The translations under genes and the position numbers were made by a program. Below are positions 19,792-31,397 of a DNA stretch of 64,000 nt, in pieces. Origin of the DNA: Euclidia mi (Eukaryota; Arthropoda; Insecta; Lepidoptera; Erebidae); the NCBI GenBank assembly GCA_944739405.2, contig OX123190.2, positions 27,006,807 to 27,070,806 on the forward strand, in the 5' to 3' direction. Numbering within the stretch: the stretch's first letter is position 1; every line of letters starts with the position of its first letter. The notes beneath the pieces are model-generated. The model had not been told where the DNA came from, ran no database searches, and worked only from the letters and a program-made list of their open reading frames with translations.

Positions 19792-21951
19792 CTAGCTGCT
19801 GCCCACGACGTCGTCTGCGTGAACGCTATACAGCACCAAATTATTATGTAAATACCTACGGTTATACCTTTTAAAATAACATTCATTTACCCGTTTCTTC
19901 TTTACATTCCATATCTACAGAATGAATGACTTTATGGTGATTCTGCTGAATTAAGTAACAAGTTGTGACTGAAGCAGATGGAGAAAATAAGAAATACTAA
20001 ATAGGGTAAAACTTCATACTTATAGGACTTCTCGATAAACAACATTAGTGGTTTGGCTCTCCGCAGCCAAAATGTAAAGAGAGTCTGTGAGAGTAAAGAG
20101 AGGACTGGTGACGCGGGAGCAAGCGGCGTACAGGACACCCGCTGCCCTCAGTGTCTGCCTCTGTGACTTATTGATGATATCGCGAAGCACACACTCACGG
20201 GGAACTGTATGCTCTTGAACGGGAACGAGAAGTTATGAGGTATGAGAGGAATGCGTGGTAAAAATACTGCCTCGCTGACGCCACAACCCGTAAGAATTTC
20301 CGCCTTGAAGCGAGATGACTTTAAGGCGGGTCACGTTACACAACTTCGGAGGAGATAGGTTTCCGAAGAAGCAAAATCGCGACACCGACCTGGATGGTAT
20401 GCGCTGGAAGTTCACTTGCTGACAGGGAATTCAGAAATTCCACGGGATAATGTGTAGCGTCATCTTGCTTGACGACAGTGTTTATAGAGGTGTAGACCAC
20501 TTCAATCCCCTCAATTTCCGAGGGAATGCATCCGTTAATTACTACAGCCTGATCATTTTTGGGCGTCAAAATAGCCCGCTCACACACTCAAGAATTCTAC
20601 TATTACGGTATACAACTCTACTGAGAGACTCTGGAAGCAGGACCTGTCCACATCTCTCCTCTGGTAGAGTTCCTTCGCCAAGACTTAGAAGGACATCGGA
20701 TAATTGTTGAGCACGTGCATTGACGCCGAGCCGAGCTCTCATATCAATGGTCAAGCGCAGCGTACAAACTCGTGACCACAACAAAGATCATTTAAACGAA
20801 GCACTCACCTCGTCAGTCCTCGATCCCCGCGTCACTACGGGAAGCGTTTGTCGGGAATCGTCACTGAACAGAACTGTGACCACCCATCAAATGCTCGTTC
20901 CTGCGGATTTCCTGCAGAGTTTTGTCCACGGCCTCAACTGCCTTCCTATTGGTCATCGTACGCTCATCCCATACGATCAGAGAGCAATCCTTGAGCACGT
21001 TTACCTTATCACTGTTACGTGACACACCACAAACGGGTGTTACGGCGCTCTCTAAATCGATGGAAAATTAAACATGGCATGTGCTGTCTTGCCACCCGGA
21101 AGCAGTGTGGCAGTGATTGCCGATGACGCTGCAGCAATGGCAATTTTGCCTTGCCGCCTGTCCTCTACAAGTATGCCAGTAGTAATAAATGTTTTTCATG
21201 TTCCACCAGGAGCATCCAAGAAAAATATTTTAGCCTGGCTTTGCCCAACGCTTTCAAGGACGGTGTCATAAAATTCGTATGTGGTCATTTCAAATTGTCT
21301 GAGAGTTATACTCCCAATTTTCACGGTCTTGATGCGGTGATGATTGGGAAGCTGGTAACCAATATTCGACCAGTGGATTGCCGCCTATAGAAATGACCAC
21401 GTCTTGAAGTGAACTGAGAAAGGTGTTCAGCACGCGGTCAGTAAAGGTGATCAGTTACTTCGACTTCGTCTCCAGTAGCACGCCTCAAAGCTCGTAGAAT
21501 ATCTTTAGACAGATGATGGCGATACTTCTCCCACAAAGCTACCGGGTTCGCGACTCCACAAAACACCAAGATGATGTCAAACAGATGACGCATGCGGCTG
21601 GGACTGTCACTGACGCTCGCCTCCGCGAGGGTGACATCCCAGTATTGGTCACCGTCGAGAAAGTGACGTTCTACGCAGGCTGTGCGGTAAGTGGGATACT
21701 CCACGCCATCAAATGTCCTCAGAAAGGCGAAAGACGTTGGGCCTCGGGCCGTGTGAAGTAACAACCGCAGAAAATAGCATTCGACATTATTTCTGTGTAC
21801 GGTATAAACTCTACAAATTGCGGTGTCCTTGAAACATCCCGGAAAACCTTCCACAGCATCTCCTCGTCGACGTCGGTCAAATACACCCTTTTGCTTGTCG
21901 TACGTGTAATATGAATGCATCTCGTCTTACATAAGGGACCTCCCAAACTGG
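19792..21951 (-). mobile_element. Helitron copy 2, 5'-truncated, helicase broken including Walker A stop
   Basis: The minus-strand 3' end is CTAG (19792-19795) followed by T. The region 19792-21078 is a near-identical inverted copy of 3377-4663. It extends further upstream into the helicase: DKQKGVFDRRRRGDAVEGFP (21880s), GPTSFAFLRTFDGVEYPTYR and RALRRATGDEVEV. The P-loop region reads FFLDAPGGT*KTF near 21200: the glycine codon of GGTGKT is TGA. Other stops and frame changes are frequent. Homology to copy 3 stops at about 21951, where an unrelated repeat starts with ACTGTTGAAAAATG. It is non-functional. Confidence 0.85.
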
Positions 21952-22013
21952 ACTGTTGAAAAATGTCGTCACACAAGGGCCAGCCCACTATATTTTCTAT
22001 TAAAAAACTATTA
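21952..22013. repeat. Left part of a dispersed repeat, interrupted by LINE copy 2
   Basis: Matches 32142-32203, including CACACAAGGGCCAGCCCACT and ending in AAAAAACTATTA. The repeat resumes at 25397. Confidence 0.8.
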
Positions 22014-25000
22014 GGAGAAGGAAAACTCCGAATTTAAACCAACTTTTAGGGAGCATACCCGAAACAAAACCCCGATCTAAGGTTTGAACCGACCCGTGCC
22101 GAGGGATTCGTGGCCAGAGGGCAAGCTGGTCGTAAACGGAGGGTGCCTGTGTTGGTGGTCATAGGGCACAGCTGATATTCCGCCTTACCCCCGTAAAGGG
22201 CTCTGCGGGGATGGACCGTCTAGATCCCAAAATCTCGTGGGAACGCTATGGGAACAAAAACTTCTTCTTCTCCATACGGCGGCGACGCGGTTCGCAACCC
22301 ATCAAGTCTCGTTTCCCGCGAGGGCGAAAAGCGGCCTACGGAAAGCAGGTTTGCAACATTGAATGTTGGTGGAGGAATGAACGGCAAATTGGATGAAGTA
22401 TGTCAGATGATGGATGATAGAAAGATTGATGTTCTTTGTGTGAATGAAACAAAAAGAAAAGGGTGTGACACCACTAAGCATGGCGCATATACGGCGTATT
22501 GGTCTGGGGTAGATAGTACCACCAGAGCCTGTAAGGGAGTTGGTGTAGTACTGTCTGCGCGAATGAATGAGTGCGTAAAAGAGTTTGAATGTCTAAATGC
22601 TAGGCTACTGTGGATGAGAATGAAAGTAGGATTTACTCGTCTCTTTATTGTGGGGGTCTACGCCCCGGTCAATATAGTAACGGGTATGTCACAACATGAG
22701 CAAGACGAAAGGCAGGAGTTTTGGGAGCGTTAAAGAGAGATTTTGAGGAACTGCAAGGATAATGAAAGATTGATCTTGTTAGGGGATTTCAATGGATGGG
22801 TGGGAGTAAAGCGAGATGGATTTGAAAGGGTGTTAGGTGCATTTGGTGATGAGAGTGTGAAAGAAAATGGAAAAGCACTGCTTGAGATTTGTTTGGAGTG
22901 GAGCCTTCGTGTGACAAACACCATGTTTGATCATAAAAGGATACATATTATGTATACGCGAGAGGCGAAAAATGTTAGAAGAAGTATGATTGATTTTGTG
23001 ATAGTAGATGAACGATTGAGAAAGAATGTGTTGGATACAAGAGTATATCGAGAGATCGGCATCCACACATACCACTTTTTGGTGTTGAGCCGAGTAAGTG
23101 GGCTCTTTCAAGGATGGCGACACCGAGAGCGTAATGAAAATCGGGTCTTGGAAAGAATTAAAGTGGAAAATCTACAAGAGAAAGATGTGAAAGATGAGTA
23201 TAAACGAAGATTGATAGCAAGATTTGAGAGGTTCGATAGCATAAATGATATGAAAGAATTATGGCAGGCCTTTAAAGAAGAGGTAGTATGTGTAGCATCT
23301 GAAGTATGTGGTGTGACCAAGAGAAGGAAAATACGAAAGGTTAAGAATACATGGTGAGACAACGATGTACAATCAGCAGTGTCAGAGAAGAAGAAGAAAG
23401 CTTGGTCAGATTGGTTGGCTGCCAGAGCAAATGAAAGAATGGTAAAAGCAACGAGTCTAGACATAGATGAAGCAAGAAAGGTGTTTGTTAGGTCAAAAAG
23501 AATAGTGAAAGAAATGGTTAAAAGGAAAAAAGAGGAAAAGAAAGATAAGTTTGATAGCAGATTATCTGACGATTTCCAGAGGAACATTAAGTTTTTCTGA
23601 AAATCCGTTCATGCAGTTCGAGGAAGAACTCAATCCTCAGAACACACATCCATCAGAGACGAGAATGGAAATATAGTAAATGGTGAATTGTGTGTGCTGA
23701 AAAGATGGAAAGAGTATTTTGAAAGTTTATTTAAAAGAACGGCGATAGAGACACCGATAGCTGAAGTGAATGGTAATGATATCAATGATGAAAGCGTTAT
23801 TGGCGTGGATGAGATCGTGAAGGCACTGGCAAGTATGAAAGTAGGTTAGGCTGCAGGATATGATAGGATTACAATCGAAATGCTGAAGGCTGGATAGGGC
23901 ATCATAGTTGGTCAGTTGCAACGGTTATATAACTTGTGTTGGAGCACCGGCCGAGTACCTAATGACTGGACCACTGCTGTAGTTGTGCCTCTTTATAAAG
24001 GAAAAGGCTCGCAACAAGACTGCAGAAACTATAGAGGCATTAGCCTTCTCAGCATTGTTGGCAAATAGTATGCAAAGGTACTTATTGAAAGAGTTATGGA
24101 AGTAACCGACAAGAAAATATGGGATGTACAAGCGGGATTCCGAAAGGGTATGGGATGCACGGATCAGGATTTTTCCTTGCGAAGCATAGCCGAAAAATTT
24201 TTGGCCAAAGGCCAAAAGGTCTATTGCGCATTCGTGGATTTGGAAAAGGCTTACGATAAAGTGGTGAGGAATGAAATGTGGTCGGTGCTGTCAATGAACG
24301 GGGTGGACAGCAGCCTAATTCAAGCTCTAAAATCCCTTTATGAGGATTCTAGAGCTTGTGTGAGGATAAACGGGGCATACACTGACTGGTTTACCATCGA
24401 GAAAGGTGTTAGACAGGGATGTGTAGCGTCGCCGTGGCTGTTTAACCTCTTCATGGACAGTTGTTTGCAAGATTTAAAACATAGTCACTGCGGATTAAGG
24501 ATGAATGGGTTACTCGTCAAATGCCTCCTTTATGCTGATGATCAGGTAATACTTGCATCTTCAGCGGAGGAGTTGCAGGAGATGGTAGCAATCATGCATG
24601 GTGCGTTAGAGAGGAAAGGAATGAAAGTGAATGTAAGTAAAACGAAAGTTATGGTTTTTGAAAAGGAGGAATGCTTTACGGCTTGTAATGTTTTGATCGA
24701 TGGACAGCGAGTAGAACAAGTGAATGAGTTTGTTTACTTAGGTTCGTTACTTACAAGAGTTGGTAAGAATGAGAAGATATTGAAAGGAGAGTTAATGCAG
24801 GTAATAGTGTGAATGGAGCTCTGAAAGCGGTTATGAACAGTCAAAACGTGTCCAAAAAGGCACGTTTGGCTGTACATAGAGGTGTGTTAGTGCCTACCCT
24901 TATTTATGGTAGTGAAAGTTGGGTATGGCAGAAGAGATTTAAAAGTAAAATAAATGCTGTAGAAATGAGAGCACTGAGAAGTATGTGTGGTGTGTCTTTG

Positions 25001-25384
25001 ACCGACAGAGTAAAGAATTGTGTGATACGAGATTGGTGTGGGGTAAAAGAAGATGTAGTGACAAGCATTGAGAAAGGCATGTTAAGATGGTTTGGGCACA
25101 TGGAGATGATGGATGACGATAGACTGACAAAGAAGATATATAAGGCAAGTGTGAATGGGACAGGACAAAGGGGAAGACCTAGGCGATCGTTCTCTGACCA
25201 GATTGGAGACATCCTGAGAAAAGGACAAGTCAGAAGTACCCTTAACAAAAGAGCATGCATGAGAAACTTGATGGGAGTGAGTGAAGCAAGTGAGGTATGT
25301 CAGGGTCGTTGCAAATGGCGTTCCGTAGTCTCTGCCTACCCCTCCGGGAAACAGGCGTGAGTCTATGTATGTATGTATGTATGT
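22014..25384 (+). mobile_element. APE-type LINE copy 2 (RTE-like), near full length
   Basis: Bounded by the 12-bp duplication AAAAAACTATTA at 22002-22013 and 25385-25396. The uninterrupted target is present at 32192-32203. About 234 bp of GC-richer leader precede the ORF, and the end is GTGAGTC then (TATG)n. The length of about 3.4 kb with a single APE-RT ORF fits RTE-like elements. Confidence 0.88.
22248..25360 (+). pseudogene. APE endonuclease-reverse transcriptase ORF, copy 2, several stops
   Basis: Start chosen at the first ATG of the frame (MGTKTSSSPYGGDAV). The apurinic-endonuclease-like domain shows FATLNVGGGMNGKLDEVCQM, IDVLCVNETKRKG, FIVGVYAPVN, LILLGDFNGWVG and MIDFVIVDERL. The RT follows with FRKGMGCTDQDFSL, FVDLEKAYDKVV, GVRQGCVASPWLFNLFMDS and CLLYADDQVILA, then the C-terminal region with YGSESWVWQK and MLRWFGHMEMMD. 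Stops interrupt the frame at about 22731, 23356 (NTW*DN), 23598, 23846, 23894 and 24066, and a frameshift falls near 24770. Everything up to that point is one frame. The protein would nick and reverse transcribe in cis. It is inactive as written. Confidence 0.85.
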
Positions 25385-25396
25385 AAAAAACTATTA

Positions 25397-25735
25397 AATA
25401 CTATAGTTATATATGTAATTTTGGTAGGCCGTTGTGTGCAACTATATGGGGCATCTATTAAAACAAACGCCATGAAAATATCTTTATTCAATTCGAAGTT
25501 ATTACATGAAAACCTACGATGCATAAGAAAAAATACTGATTTCCTTTAATAAACACTATCGTACATAATAACAATAAACAAAGTTTATGATAAACATGCA
25601 AATGTTTGTTATTATGTTTATTTTAACTATAAAAGGTAACTAGCTGACCCAGCGAACTCTGTATCGCCTTATTAAGAGTTTTTATTTAATTCCCTTTTTT
25701 CCATGCCCCTTTTCCAAAGTTACCATTGACATATA
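25397..25735. repeat. Right part of the dispersed repeat (A copy)
   Basis: Matches 32204-32531, including GGTAGGCCGTTGTGTGCAAC and the internal AGCTGACCCAGCGAACTCTG. It breaks off after CAAAGTTACCATTGAC, where the second copy continues into a tandem array. Confidence 0.8.
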
Positions 25736-25798
25736 CGATTTTCAGTCGCGGTTTCGAATACACTATTCACTGTCATAGTTTTTAATGTCTGTCGCGAA
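25736..25798. repeat. Short shared block at the truncation edge of the BEL element
   Basis: CAGTCGCGGTTTCGAATACA and CACTGTCATAGTTTTTAATG are repeated almost exactly at 38878-38946. The block lies between the dispersed repeat and the 3'-truncated BEL element. Confidence 0.7.
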
Positions 25799-25875
25799 TA
25801 TCTCTCCCGCCGTGCAGCAACGCGCGAGACCCGTCGTGTGGCGGTGCTGCAGAGCACCCGGTGAGCGACGCCTCG

Positions 25876-26950
25876 TCACTTGGGCAGGGGGACCAGCTTC
25901 TTAGCCGGCCGTTTGAGGACGCCTGGTGCTGTGCGCACCTCGACAGTGCGTATGGCGCCGTCGGCGCCCGGGTAGACGGCCACAACTCGACCGCGCGGCC
26001 AGGTATTGCGCGGGGTCGCCGACCTCGAGGTTGAGCCCAGACCCATGGGGCTCCCGCCGGTGTTGCAGCTCGGGTACTCGCGCACCCAACGGCACCAGAA
26101 CATGTCGGCGAGGATTTGGGCGCGCCGCCAGTGTTTGCTGTTGTTGAGGTCAGCCTAGCTGAACTCGCCCAGTGGAGGGAGGCGAGCAGAACCACCGAAC
26201 AGGATGTGGTTCGGGGTGATGGCCTCGCTGTGTGCTGCGTTGACGGAGACGTGTGTGAGGGGTCGACTGTTTACTGTGTACTCGACCTCACACAGTAGTG
26301 TAGCTAGTACTTCTTCGTGCGGATGGCGCTCGTGAAGGACCGTATAGCGGGCGGTCTTCACGCACCTGACGAGGCGCTCCCATGCACCCCCCATTAATGG
26401 CGCTGAGGGGGTGATGAAGCGCCATACGATGCCACGGCGACTCGCTTCTTCGGCAACGGCGTCTCGGTCGGCACCGTGCATGTTGGTGCCGTTGTCCAAG
26501 TAGATCTCTGCGGGGCAACCTTCGCGGCGCGCTGCGAACCTGCGCAGCGCCAAGATTGTGGAATCGGCGCTCAGGCTGGCGGCGACCTCCAGATGTACTG
26601 CCCTGGAAGTGAGACATGTAAACAGTGCCACGTAACGTTTGTGACGCTGTCTACCGACAGTTACGGAGAGCGGCCCGAAATAATCAAGACCCGTATAGGT
26701 GAAGGGCCTCTGATGGTGATCAAGGCGCGTCTTCGGATGGTCCCCGGTGGCTGGCTCAGGTGACTGCGATTTTCTAATGCGGCATGGTAGACATCTATGT
26801 ACTATTTTCTTTGTAGTCGGCCACAGACGAAGAATCCAATAGTGTTGGCGTATTTCATTGATTACCAACTTTGTACCGCTGTGATGTAATTTTCTATGTG
26901 TCCAATCTATGTATAGCTGCGTAATACGATGATCGCCGTCTAAGATCGTT
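25876..26950 (-). pseudogene. BEL/Pao integrase
   Basis: The zinc-binding part reads HRKLHHSGTKLVINEIRQHY ... CLPCRIRK (HHCC). The core has the first Asp in YTGLDYFGPL, the second in EIYLDNGTNM and the Glu in PLMGGAWERLVR. A C-terminal segment after a stop at 26155 (GEFS*ADLNN) continues in frame with FWCRWVREYP, RVVAVYPGADGAIRTVEVRT and a final LVPLPK at 25876. It is joined to the RNase H region by a frameshift near 26950. The enzyme would insert the cDNA into chromosomal DNA. Confidence 0.85.
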
Positions 26951-29267
26951 CGATCTTTGTTTGTTCGGAGAATTCTTCTGTAGCTATTATACGACTGCGT
27001 AGAGTGATCATTCCGTTGTTCATCTCCACGGGTAACGAATACAGGCGGCTGTCTCTGGCGACACCTCCTCCGCGCCGCAGATCCCAAAGTTCGGCGCCGA
27101 AGGAGTCCTCTTGTACCGCCTGCACAAGAAGGTCCTCGGCGCCGCGGGTGTGTTCTGCGGAGAGAAGCACGAAGTTTCGGGAGTCGGCGGCTGGACGAGG
27201 TGCCGCTCTGCTCGACTTGATGTTGTGCTTCGTCTTCGTCACGTGACGCCAATCTGGATCCTTCTGTCTATTTTTCTGCGTTGTTTTCTGACACAAAGCT
27301 ATAAATTGTAGAACTCTCGCTGTTGCTCGTAAGAGCCCATTTTCCCATTTGGAAAATCTATACGGGTCCGGTACGGCTTCCATATTTCTATGTATTTGAC
27401 GTTTCTCTACAGCTGTCATCGTGCGCTCTTCGCCTGTCGCGTCAGGGGTGATGTGCTTCTCTACGGGCCATAGTGACGGGTCTTCGTACAGGAACGACGG
27501 TTCGGTGTACCACTCGTTTTCGGAGTTAAAGCTGTCTGGCACGTCGCGTGTAGCCGCATCCGCCGCGTTCATCTTCATAGGTACCCAGCGCCAATCTTCA
27601 ACTTTACTTTGCTCTTCTATGGCGACTAGGCGGTGTGCGATGAATGGTTTGTACGCCCGCGCTCCTTTTCTGATCCACGTCAGTACGGTCTTGCTGTCCG
27701 TCCAGTCCACGACGGCCTCGGGTTTGACGCGATGTTCTTCTATTACCGCTTGAGCGACTCGCGTACCCATGACGGCGGCTTGCAGTTCGAGTCTCGGGAT
27801 TGACACCACCTTAAGCGGTGCCACTCTCGCCTTCACCATAACGAGCGTCACGTGTACATCTGGTGTAGTCACTCGCCAGTACACCGCCGTTGCGTAGGCC
27901 GCTTCACTGGCGTCCGTAAAGACATGTACTTGGAGTGTACAGGCGTCACTGTACCCGGGGTAACACCGCGGGATGCGTATCGACTTCAATTGTTCTAAGT
28001 GCTGTATCCACGATGCCCGTTGTACTCTGAGGCTTTCGTCAAACTTCTCGTCCCAATTTGTACCGAGTCGCCAGGTTTCCTGTAGTATCTGTTTGGCTCG
28101 AACAGTCACGGGCTATGCCAGGCCGAGTGGGTCGTATAGCGACATAACTATTTTCAACGCTTCTCGTTTGGTAGGCGCTTTGGTGCCGATAAGGCCGTCT
28201 GGAAGCCGTGCGAGTGTGAGGTTGAAGCTCAGCTCGTCCGTGCCCGTTTTCCACATCAAGCCGAGAATTTTCTCTTCTTGCCCCTTGCTGGCGAGGCCGA
28301 CTGTCTCCTGGCGATGTTGACTTGGTTCTATTGCTTCGATGACGTTTCTAGAGTTCGACACCCATTTCGTGAGGTGAAAGTGCGCTTGTCTGTGTATGCC
28401 TCGCACCCGTGACGCTATGCTCGTCACTTCCTGCTCGTCCCTGAAGCTGTCCAGATAGTCATCCATGTAATGGTTATCTATGATGGCTTCTGCTGCTTCT
28501 GGGTACTCTTCTGCGTGCTTGCGAGCGTTCCAATTCTTCGCGAATATAGCTGTACACGGTGAGCTTGCCGCGCCGAAGATAATGGACTTCATACGGTATT
28601 CCTGGGGCGGTCCCTCCCGCCGGTCACCTCTCCACAGGTAGTGCAGCGCGTCTCTGTCTTCTGAGCGTATTCTCACCTGCATAAACATCTCCGTTATATC
28701 AGCTGAGACGGCAACGCGGTGTCGACGGAACCTCATCAACAACCCCGGCAACGATTGTAGCAAGTCCGGTCCCGTGTGTAGGAAATCGGCGGCGTCCTGA
28801 ACTATACGAATCTTTTCAGGCTTCATGGGGTTGTGTACATCGAAATGAGGCAAGTACCAAGTCTTCCCTGGCGTACTATTCGTGGGAGCTTCTTTTGCGT
28901 ATCCCTTTTCTATCAGCGAGTTCATCTGTTCTGTATACCTTGTTTTCAACTCTATGTTTCTATCTATTTTCTCTATGTATGCGAGCCTCCTTTCCGCGTT
29001 CTCGTAAGTATCTGGCATGACGATGTCTTCTTGTTTCCACAGAAGAGCCGTCTCTATATGTCTATCTTCTAACTGTTTCGTATGTTTTTCTAACATATCT
29101 GTAGCCCGCTTCTCGGGCTCCGAGTTCGGTCGACGTGGGTTCACTATTAGCGATTCCAGAGCGAAATATTCTTTCAGTTGTGCTTCTATGTTTTCATCTG
29201 TGGCGGAGAGACCGTTGACGAAGTGTACGGTGTTTCCCAAGGTGCGTGAGCGCGCGCCGTGCAGCAC
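26951..29267 (-). pseudogene. BEL/Pao reverse transcriptase and RNase H
   Basis: The RT domain contains WYLPHFDVHNP, KIRIVQDAA, VSADITEMFMQVRI, FGAASSPCTAIF and the catalytic DNHYMDDYLDSF (near 28443-28475), followed by SLYDPLGLA. A stop (TAG) at about 28110 separates this from VRAKQILQETWR. The RNase H-like part has HVFTDASEAAYATAVYW, SIPRLELQAAV and DWTDSKTVLTWI, with later WRWVPMKMNAADAATR. Apart from that stop the frame is open for over 750 codons. It would copy element RNA into DNA and degrade the template. Confidence 0.88.
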
Positions 29268-29948
29268 CTATCCCAGCGACGTAAGCGACGCCACCGGTTG
29301 ATCGTTGGGTCCTCTTCGTACTGCGTTCGCTATAAGCAGGTGCCAGTTGTCTTGACCTATTAGCACCTTCGGCACGCCTATGTCGTACACCAATTTCTTC
29401 TTGATGCCTTCGAGGTATTTGCAGTCTATCAGGTCCTCTTCGGCGATCTTCTGCGGCCACAGGTGCAGGCTGGCTACGGTCCGCGCACACAAAGGCACTT
29501 GTTTGCTCTCGACGCCGGCTCCTCGGATGTGTATGTCTACGCGTCGTGACGTTGGCATGTCGATCGATGTATCGCCTATGGCACGGATCGTGAAGGGGTC
29601 CAGGTTCCCTTCCGCGCCGACTTCCTTGTCTATATCTTCGTCTATGAGCGATACGGTGCTTCCGTCATCGAGTAGGGCAAACGTAGACACCTCTACCGTC
29701 GGTCCGACTATCTGCACGGGCACCATCTTCAAGTACGCTTGAGCCTTTGCACGTATGCACGAACTGGCGACCGTTTCTTGCTTTTCTATGTTCACGTATT
29801 CGGTCCTATGGGCTCCTCTATCGTAGTGAAGCAACTGGTTGTGTGCAGCGCGGCATCCCTCTACACCGCACTTCTTGGGCTTGCACGAGTGTTCTATTCG
29901 GCGTATGCGTAAGCAGCGAAAACACAATCCATGCTGCTTAGCTAGCTG
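29268..29948 (-). pseudogene. BEL/Pao zinc knuckle and aspartic protease
   Basis: Begins with the end of a gag zinc-knuckle region (LCFRCLRIRRIEHSC and CGVEGCRAAHNQLLH). Then comes the retropepsin active site FALLDDGSTVSLID, with VLIGQDNWHLLIA near the end. It is bounded by stops at 29949 (KR*QLAKQHG, likely TGG to TGA) and 29268 (SLG*VLHGA, likely TGG to TAG), both in the same frame as the RT, so the original was a single gag-pol frame. Confidence 0.8.
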
Positions 29949-31266
29949 TCATCTCTTCTCTGCGTTGGCGTTACGAAACGTGCTGCAGGCCGACGAGTAG
30001 TGTCCTTCGCGTTCACATATTCTGCACTTCGCGTTAGACGTGTCCGTAGGGGTTTGCTTCTCCGTCGCCGTCGCCGTGTATGTCCTCTGCACGGTACGTC
30101 TGCTTGGCGGCCTATCGGTGATGTTCTCAGCTGGTGCGAACGCGCTACAGTAACGCGTGTACTCCGTCACGAAATCACTAAATCGGCTGAGGTCTGGCTT
30201 CGAATGGCACTTCTCGGTGTACGTCTTGTACCACTGCAACCGTAGCGAGTTCGGTAGCTTCTCGGTCAACACACGCACTAGCTCCGCATTGATAAGGTAG
30301 TGTTCTTTTTTCAACGCACGAAGTGTGACGATGCCGCTTCTAATCTTGCTCGCGAACGCGCATATGTCCTTAGGTGCTTCGCTGCAGCGTGGCAGGGTCC
30401 TCAGCTTGTCCGTCCCTGCCTATGCGATCGAGTCTGGTCGTCCGAACTGCAGCTCCAACTCTTTCATGATTTCATCCGGTCGCGCATGCCCAATCAGTTC
30501 CGAGCTAACTGTTTCTAACGCTCTTCCTTTGAGACTTCTTTTCAGTCTTGCTGTATTCTCCACGTCGTTGAAGAAACTCTTGGTGGTGTCGTATATCACC
30601 TTGAACGACAGCCACTCGGCCTCCTGTCGGCGAACGCGGCGATCGCGGAGGTGAGATCCGTGATGAACGGCTTCAGCGAATCGCCTCCCTGTTGATGAAC
30701 GTCCATCTTCTGTGAGGGCGGTCCATCTTTTTTATCTATCTTCTGTGCCCCGTCGACGTCCCTCTTCTTAGCGGGCGCCGATATCACTTCTATATCTTCA
30801 GGGCCAGGCTGGGGTTCCGGCGCCTCTTCCAACCACGAACGCACGTTATCTTACTTCGTCGTAGTCATCGGAGTCCGCCTCCTCTTCAGCCTTCTGTAGT
30901 GCTAACTGTAGTTTTATCTTCAAAACTTCTTCACGGGCCAACAACACATTTCTATTGGAGCGTCCCGTAGCTGCTGAGCGCCGGTCGCGTTCCCTCGTTG
31001 GCTTTTTTCTATCTCTATTTTCTATCATACTATGTTGCGCTGTACAAACGCTCGACCTATCGGATGGTTGCAACGTCCTTTCGGGCCGGCGGTGGTGCGT
31101 CGCTCCCAACTGTTGTCGACGGCGATCGCGGCTGCCCGTCGTGACGGACGACCGCGGCGGCTGGATTGCGGGCAGCGGCGGCGCGGGCGGGGGTACTGGA
31201 ACGAGGCCCGCTGGCTACTCCCCCGGCGACCTCGGGAGCACGACCTCTTGAACGCGTCGTAGGCAT
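29949..31266 (-). pseudogene. BEL/Pao gag, frame-shifted
   Basis: Starts at an ATG with a basic, Ala/Arg-rich N-terminus (MPTTRSRGRAPEVAGG). A frameshift near 31075 leads into a charged coiled-coil-like stretch (REEVLKIKLQLALQKAEEEA). A stop at 30846 and further shifts follow. The capsid-like part is recognisable by LQFGRPDSIA, CAFASKIRSGIVTLRALKKE and VLTEKLPNSLRLQWYKTY, ending in the zinc knuckle CRICEREGHYSSAC. The protein would form the particle core. Confidence 0.7.
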
Positions 31267-31397
31267 TCTTCAATCTTCTATCCGGCTCGATGAGACCAAC
31301 AAATGGTCGCGGCAGCAACAGGCGATCCGGCTTCGATAGGACCAACAAATGGGACGAAGCCGCAGCAGGTGATCCTCGGCTCGAAGCGACCAACGAA

